Source: an uncultured Prevotellaceae bacterium | GTDB taxonomy: Bacteria; Bacteroidota; Bacteroidia; Bacteroidales; Muribaculaceae | NCBI GenBank assembly: GCA_937892085.1 | Contig: CALAVD010000356.1 | Location: 1 to 11,967, forward strand | Length of the DNA stretch: 11,967 nt | Reading direction: 5' to 3' | Part shown: positions 7,758 through 11,967 of the stretch, one piece after another | How the letters are laid out: the number at the start of each line of letters is the position of its first letter | Numbering within the stretch: position 1 is the stretch's first letter | Program-made: the position numbers and the translations under genes | The notes under the pieces: generated by a model | Seen by the model: only the letters and a program-made list of their open reading frames with translations | What the model was told of the DNA's origin: nothing | Database searches by the model: none

Positions 7758-7829
7758 TTTTCAGTAAAATAAACACTCAAATTAGTAGGCGTGTTGTCAA
7801 GTTCAGGCACATTCGTCGCTCTAAAACAA

Positions 7830-7864
7830 CAAAAAACCATCAAGTTCAATTTGATCTTGATGGT
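7830..7864 (-). terminator. Intrinsic terminator after the BadF-family gene
   Basis: On the minus strand the stem ACCATCAAG / CTTGATGGT (7856-7864 with 7836-7844, loop of 11) is followed at once by TTTTTTG. It begins 21 bases after the kinase stop codon and would end that transcript before the operon promoter. A T run at 7871-7876 on the other side means it could also stop plus-strand transcription. Confidence 0.75.
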
Positions 7865-7885
7865 CAGTTGTTTTTTGTAGATTTG

Positions 7886-8755
7886 TTATTTTTCGGCTTT
7901 CATCCCTATGGAGTGGTAGGCTACCAGTCCAGGCATCGACTCGCTGACTATTTTCTTAACGTTTACATTATAGGTGTAAGCCACTTGCAGTAGAATCTCG
8001 CTGTAGCGTGTGGCTATCGAGCCAACGAAGCACACAGGGTAGTCTTTGTAGTCATACTGGCAGATGTTGCGGTCGAAGAATCGCTTTATCTCGTTGGTGA
8101 CCAGGTTGTGGCAGTACTCGTTGTCGAGGTGGTCGGCAAGGAAGAAGGAGTACTCGTGTAGGTTGTTGTTGGCGTGTGGGTTGTTATACACGGCATCCAT
8201 GATATTGGCCTTGGTGATTTTGTTCACAGCGAAGAACTCCTCGATAAGTTCCTTCGGTGCCAGATCCTTGAACACATCGCTCAAGAAGATGCGGCCCATC
8301 GATGAGCCACTGCCCTCATCTCCTAAGATGAAGCCTCCTGCGGAGACGCTCTTGGTGATTCTTTCGCCGTCGTAGAAGCATGAGTTGGAGCCGTTGCCAA
8401 GAATGCAAGCTAATCCTGCCTCGTTTTGCAGCAGACCGTGTGCAGCACCCACGAGGTCGCTCTCGACTACTACAGGAGTCTTGAATTGTGCCACGAGCGA
8501 GAGTTCCACAATCTTGTTGCGCTCGGGGTTAGAGCATCCGGCACCATAAAAATACACTTTGTCCCAGCGACGCTTGAAGAAATCGCGGGGCAATTCAAGC
8601 CTAATGATGTGGCTTATCTCTCGGCGTGTCAAGAAATAAGGGTTTATACCTGAGATAATAGCGTGAGCTACTACGTTGTTTCCGTCAACTAAGCTCCACT
8701 CGGAGCGGGTTGATGAACTTTCGGCAATTACTTTAGCAAATTGACTTGCTGCCAT
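7886..8755 (-). CDS. BadF/BadG/BcrA ATPase-family protein, N-acetylglucosamine-kinase-like
   Basis: A 289-residue ASKHA-fold protein, full length for the family. The phosphate-2 block is LGNGSNSCFYDG (119-130), followed by GGFILGDEGSGSSMGR (140-155); the usual catalytic Asp is present as Asp100 in VVVESDLVGAAHG; and the adenosine-side motif is VCFVGSIATR (241-250). Relatives phosphorylate amino sugars such as GlcNAc or MurNAc during cell-wall sugar salvage, so a cytoplasmic kinase role is likely. The phosphate-1 loop is unusual: AESSSTRSEW (11-20) where relatives commonly read ADSGSTKTDW, so the Asp is Glu and the Gly is Ser. That may lower or change activity. There is no signal peptide. It appears to be its own transcription unit, with a promoter-like box at 8830-8837 and a terminator just after it. 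Sugar specificity cannot be inferred. Confidence 0.85.
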   Translation of the reverse strand: MAASQFAKVIAESSSTRSEWSLVDGNNVVAHAIISGINPYFLTRREISHIIRLELPRDFFKRRWDKVYFYGAGCSNPERNKIVELSLVAQFKTPVVVESDLVGAAHGLLQNEAGLACILGNGSNSCFYDGERITKSVSAGGFILGDEGSGSSMGRIFLSDVFKDLAPKELIEEFFAVNKITKANIMDAVYNNPHANNNLHEYSFFLADHLDNEYCHNLVTNEIKRFFDRNICQYDYKDYPVCFVGSIATRYSEILLQVAYTYNVNVKKIVSESMPGLVAYHSIGMKAEK

Positions 8756-8782
8756 TTAACTATAATAATAAATTGGTTATTG

Positions 8783-8803
8783 GTTGCCACCAAATGTGGT
8801 AAC
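8783..8803. repeat. Dyad in the leader of the BadF-family gene
   Basis: GTTGCCAC, five-base spacer, GTGGTAAC: 8-base arms with one non-Watson-Crick position. It lies between the proposed -7 box and the start codon, about 28 bases before the ATG. It could be an operator or a small leader hairpin; nothing identifies a binding protein. Confidence 0.45.
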
Positions 8804-8829
8804 AAAATTTAAATTTGAAATTTCGGCTG

Positions 8830-8837
8830 CAAAATTA
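8830..8837 (-). promoter_or_regulatory. Likely -7 box for the BadF-family gene
   Basis: Minus-strand TAATTTTG matches the Bacteroidota -7 consensus TAnnTTTG and lies 74 bases before the ATG at 8755. I see no convincing -33 TTG at normal spacing. The A/T-rich run upstream fits a promoter region. Confidence 0.45.
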
Positions 8838-8900
8838 TAAAAGATTATTCTAATATATATTAATTAAAGAATGTTTAACGAAAAGATAACTATGTTAACC

Positions 8901-8948
8901 AACAATCAGTGCGGTGGTTAAAGAAGTTTAACCGTCGCACTGATTGTT
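8901..8948. repeat. Long inverted repeat, 22-bp stem with 4-base loop; possible terminator
   Basis: The arms at 8901-8922 and 8927-8948 pair over 22 positions around the loop GAAG. Twenty pairs are Watson-Crick. The two central exceptions are G-U wobbles in plus-strand RNA but A-C mismatches in minus-strand RNA. It lies 43 bases after the stop of the amidase gene, so it may end or protect that transcript, but no T run follows the stem on either strand. No flanking direct repeat suggesting a mobile element was found. Confidence 0.7.
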
Positions 8949-8991
8949 AAGTTCCCAACGAGAGTGACAGTTTCGTAGGCTCGTTAGCTTT

Positions 8992-11583
8992 TTAGTGCTT
9001 CACTGCCACGTGGTGGGTTGACACTTCTTCGCCTATATATACCTTTAATATATATTGTCCGTCGGCGATGCTCTCCACATTCATGTAGTTGCCGCCGTTG
9101 CGTGCCAAGAGGTTTTCGCTCATGTCGTAGAGTTCCACGCCCTGGATGTAGCCGGGTGCGCTCGCCATGATGTAGTCGCTTGAAGGGATGGGACCCACCT
9201 TCACGCCGCTCTTGTTGGCAGGTTCAGGCATGATGGCTGGTGCGGCATTGCTCGGTCCCAGCAGAATGTCATATACAGCGGTGATGTCGGCGGCTGTGAT
9301 GTTGCCGTCGCCGTTGAGGTCGCCATTGACTATGTGGCTATCGTCATTGTTGAGCAGATAGTTGTAAAGCTCGGTGATGTCGGTAGCAGTTACTTCTCCG
9401 TCGCCATTCACGTCGCCATATACTACAACAGACTTCGGGCTCTTGAGCAGGTTGTCGAGCTTGATGGTGGCGCTGTAGATAGGGTCATCTTCATCGCTAT
9501 CAGTTTCTATTGTCAAGATTTTGTAGGTCTTGTTAGGGTTGAGCTGACCCTTGCCTGTGATGTATCGCCATCCGTGGAAGTCAATCTTGCCGAAGTCGAT
9601 GTAAACAAGTTCTTGGCTCGCATCGGTGCTCAAGAGACGCATTCTGAGGTATAGGTTGCTCATATCGCCGAACACATGCATAGAGAGTTCCTCATTGCCG
9701 TTGACGGTTGCGTCATCGAACGTTGTGCTTGTGAAGCCCACATCCAGTGAAACGGGGTCGTTAATCTTCAACTGCAGCGACTTGCTGCCAAAAAGTTTGT
9801 CGGTGGATGCACTCAAAGTTGCATCGGTATTTACCGCGATATCGACTATCGAGAATTTGCTTGCATCCTCAAAGTCCTCGATTACGGTGCCGCTGGGTTT
9901 CTCTTCGCCGGCATCCACGGCGGTGAAATTGTGGACTATTGTCTCGGGCAGGTGTATTCCTGCGGTGTCGCACATCTCACTCAAGATGGTGAGAGTATAT
10001 TCCTCGCCTGGCACCATGGTTGTGGCAACGGGGATGCGTATGAAGCCGAAGGGGTCGGTGTTCTTGCCAGTCTTGGTGCTGCGGCGGTTATAGGTCAACA
10101 GGTTGCCGTCTTTGTCGGTAAGTAGAATCTTGTCGTAGTAGTAGCTGTTGTTGAGCATCGAGTCGGTGCGCAGTTCAATTGTTGCGCTCTTGTAGTGCAC
10201 AAGGTCGCCCTCATGCGGGAAGATGTCGATTACCTCAAGATACTTGCGGTAGGTGGTCTTGAACTGCAGCGTGAACGGCTCTTGCAGCTTCATGCCTCCA
10301 CCATGCTCGGCGGTGGTGTCGAGGGTCACGGTATAGAGGGTGTTGATGTCGTAGGCATCGTTAGGCTCGAATACCATGCGGTAGTTGCTGTCCTCCCAGC
10401 GGAAATGTCCCTCCACTGCCGGCTCGATGTGGAATGCCGCTTCGGTGACCTCGGTGTTCATGTCCCAGTTGAACTCGAAGACAATAGGGGTGTTGGCCTT
10501 GAGAGGCGTGTCGCCCTCGTTCCACACCGGTGAGTAATTTATGACCTCGGGAGGCGTCTCGCGCACACGGGCGAGGTCGAAGTTGCAGTAGGTGGAATGG
10601 TTGGCCTGAATGGTCACCTGTTTGGTCTGGCTGAAGTAGTGCTCTTGTTCCACCCTGATTTTGTAGTTGCCCGGTTCGAGCATCTTGAAGGCGTAGATGC
10701 CGTTGTAGAGGTCGTCGGTGTAGCAGGTGTCGAGAGGGGTATCGTCCATGTCGAGGAGGATGACGGTGGCGTTGCACACCGGCTCGCGGTTGTCGTCGCC
10801 AAACATGATGAAGTCGTTGATCACGCGTGGCATGCGGTTGTCGCGGATGTTACCCGCCACAGCGCCTTTGTCGAAGAAACTGTAGCCGAAGTAGTCGTCG
10901 GCACCAAGCGAGAAGTTCCAGCCCTCCATCCAGCAGTAGTTGTCGTTGAGGAGTCGGTAGGTCTCGGGGATGTAGTCGTGGAAAGAACCCTCGCTGAGCA
11001 TCGACACGGCGTTGTTGCCGCGCAGCACGCCTAAGCCCTGGTTGTGCCAGTCGGGGTAAAAGGTGAAGTCGCCGGCAATCTGGTAGCTGCTGGTCCACAC
11101 TGCGGCTTGGTTCACTTGCAGTCGCTGCATGAGGGTGCTTGCCAGCACGTCGCTATTGGCAATCACTGGCGACCCTGTGTAGCCACGATAAAGTCCCAAG
11201 ATGTGGTTGCGACGTGACGCCACACCGGTGGCGTTGCTGTGGATGGCATAGAAGATGTCGGCACCGCTACTGTTGCACAGAGCCACGATGGTGGATAGCG
11301 CGAGGTCGCTGTTCTCGTCGTTGGTGACACGCGACATGCTGGTGGTGTAACCTTTGGCTCGCAGGCAGTTGTTAAGGGCAAAACCTTTCTTGAGGCTGGC
11401 GTTCGACTCCCAGAATCCTGAAGTGTCACCGGCGGCAAAGGGGTAAACCACCACGTTGCGGTCGTCGCTCTCGTGACCGCCGTGCCCTGGGTTGATATAG
11501 ACGTGTGGCATATAGTCCCGGTTGGCGGTTGCAAAAACTGCAACCACCATAAACAATGCTATTGGAAATAATATCTTTTTCAT
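8992..11583 (-). CDS. Secreted N-acetylmuramoyl-L-alanine amidase-like protein with dockerin-like repeats and T9SS-like tail
   Basis: An 863-residue multidomain protein. A signal peptide (1-20, MKKILFPIALFMVVAVFATA) is followed by an Amidase_3 domain with a complete set of expected residues: His34 in INPGHGGHE, Glu59 in FWESNASL, His115 in YAIHSNATG, and Glu198 in SMLSEGSF. These fit the zinc ligands and catalytic Glu of enzymes that cut the amide between MurNAc and the stem peptide. Next come a carboxypeptidase-regulatory-like beta domain (about 265-340), an Ig-like Big_5 domain (345-443), a second Ig-like stretch (447-556), and a beta-rich, possibly carbohydrate-binding region (566-715). 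Two dockerin-like calcium loops follow, GDVNGDGEVTATDI (from 723) and GDLNGDGNITAADI (from about 754). Residues 792-863 (VGPIPSS, GVELYDMSENLL, ADGQYILKVYIG) resemble a T9SS type A sorting domain. It starts 13 bases after the upstream gene, so the two are probably cotranscribed. Likely exported to the cell surface or medium. Confidence 0.88.
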   Translation of the reverse strand: MKKILFPIALFMVVAVFATANRDYMPHVYINPGHGGHESDDRNVVVYPFAAGDTSGFWESNASLKKGFALNNCLRAKGYTTSMSRVTNDENSDLALSTIVALCNSSGADIFYAIHSNATGVASRRNHILGLYRGYTGSPVIANSDVLASTLMQRLQVNQAAVWTSSYQIAGDFTFYPDWHNQGLGVLRGNNAVSMLSEGSFHDYIPETYRLLNDNYCWMEGWNFSLGADDYFGYSFFDKGAVAGNIRDNRMPRVINDFIMFGDDNREPVCNATVILLDMDDTPLDTCYTDDLYNGIYAFKMLEPGNYKIRVEQEHYFSQTKQVTIQANHSTYCNFDLARVRETPPEVINYSPVWNEGDTPLKANTPIVFEFNWDMNTEVTEAAFHIEPAVEGHFRWEDSNYRMVFEPNDAYDINTLYTVTLDTTAEHGGGMKLQEPFTLQFKTTYRKYLEVIDIFPHEGDLVHYKSATIELRTDSMLNNSYYYDKILLTDKDGNLLTYNRRSTKTGKNTDPFGFIRIPVATTMVPGEEYTLTILSEMCDTAGIHLPETIVHNFTAVDAGEEKPSGTVIEDFEDASKFSIVDIAVNTDATLSASTDKLFGSKSLQLKINDPVSLDVGFTSTTFDDATVNGNEELSMHVFGDMSNLYLRMRLLSTDASQELVYIDFGKIDFHGWRYITGKGQLNPNKTYKILTIETDSDEDDPIYSATIKLDNLLKSPKSVVVYGDVNGDGEVTATDITELYNYLLNNDDSHIVNGDLNGDGNITAADITAVYDILLGPSNAAPAIMPEPANKSGVKVGPIPSSDYIMASAPGYIQGVELYDMSENLLARNGGNYMNVESIADGQYILKVYIGEEVSTHHVAVKH

Positions 11584-11596
11584 AATAGTTGCAGTG

Positions 11597-11967
11597 TTAT
11601 TCGTTGATATCTATCGTTATCATTGTAATGTTGCCGTCGATGGTGGTGTAGGCAATCTTGCCGCCGCCCGAGGTGGGCTGCATGGTCATCGACGTCTTGG
11701 GAGTTAGCTCATAGCGGAATGAGCCGTCGTCTTTGAGCAGCAGAATTTGCGACGAGGTGTATTGGTAGCCGTCGTCGCTGGCGTTCTGCGCCACGAGGTA
11801 GTCGTTGTTGTACCAGCACGGCATCTCGTAGTTGCCGAGCTCGGCGAGCACTTTGCCTCTCAGGTCGGTGACGATGATACCCTTGCCGGCGGCAAAGAAG
11901 GCGATTTTGTCGCCGCCTGGCGATACGCTCGACCACAGATAGCCGGCATAGCTCTCGACTGGAGTGT
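11597..11967 (-). CDS. Beta-propeller-like protein (WD40/TolB type), N-terminus beyond window
   Basis: The last 122 residues and the stop codon are visible; the frame is open to the window edge, so the gene starts outside. The text shows repeated short blades: SPGGDKIAFFAAGKGIIVTD followed by LRGKVL, then ILLLKDDGSFRYEL, then GGGKIAYTTIDGNITMITID. SPxGxKIAF with a following xIxVxD strand is the pattern of TolB/PD40 propeller repeats. Such domains usually bind partners or ligands rather than catalyse. No export signal can be judged because the N-terminus is missing. It is 13 bases upstream of the secreted amidase gene and on the same strand, so the two probably share a transcript, and it may assist or accompany that enzyme. 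Function beyond the fold is unknown. Confidence 0.72.
   Translation of the reverse strand, partial: TPVESYAGYLWSSVSPGGDKIAFFAAGKGIIVTDLRGKVLAELGNYEMPCWYNNDYLVAQNASDDGYQYTSSQILLLKDDGSFRYELTPKTSMTMQPTSGGGKIAYTTIDGNITMITIDINE

Noticed and set aside
8901..8948. Inverted repeat considered as a mobile-element end, attC site or dif site
   Set aside because: No transposase or integrase nearby, no target duplication flanking it, and no match to the conserved core patterns of attC or dif that I could recognise.
10597..11034. Plus-strand open frame of 145 codons
   Set aside because: Antisense to the secreted amidase gene, very Val-rich, with no motif.

Overview
The window reads as a Bacteroidales chromosome segment (phylum Bacteroidota; possibly Muribaculaceae or Prevotella-like, which I cannot resolve from sequence alone). 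The reasons are: A/T-rich leaders, mostly without Shine-Dalgarno sites; -7 boxes of the Bacteroidota form TAnnTTTG; a DUF4922-type protein; BadF-type sugar kinase; and a large secreted protein ending in two dockerin-like repeats plus a tail resembling a type IX secretion (T9SS) sorting domain. Every convincing gene is on the minus strand, so transcription runs from right to left. No tRNA, rRNA, CRISPR array, insertion sequence or integrase was seen.

Right part (11967 to 8992): the C-terminal end of a beta-propeller-like protein, then 13 bases later an 863-residue secreted zinc amidase (Amidase_3 fold) with Ig-like modules, dockerin-like repeats and a T9SS-like tail. A 22-bp-stem inverted repeat (8901-8948) lies downstream of it. 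Middle (8755 to 7886): a single BadF/N-acetylglucosamine-kinase-family gene with its own likely promoter (8830-8837) and a terminator hairpin (7830-7864). Left part (7643 to 1 and beyond): a tight five-gene run that looks like one operon. It encodes an exported 1008-residue amidase-like protein interrupted by a golvesin-type domain, two paralogous family 2 glycosyltransferases, a HIT/GalT-superfamily DUF4922 protein overlapping the glycosyltransferase gene by 10 bases, and a SpoIID/LytB protein cut by the window edge. A likely promoter (7673-7680) and an A/T dyad (7735-7757) precede it.

Taken together the genes point to glycan metabolism, with peptidoglycan the most natural substrate: two amidase folds, a SpoIID fold, a sugar-kinase fold, a nucleotidyl-transfer fold and two sugar transferases. 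The exported amidases would act in the envelope. The kinase, both glycosyltransferases, the DUF4922 protein and, unusually, the SpoIID protein have no visible signal peptide. The most interesting possibility is that the left operon is an uncharacterised glycan-building or glycan-processing system in which a SpoIID-type domain works in the cytoplasm with a HIT-type nucleotidyltransferase. That is an inference from gene content and order, not something the sequence proves.
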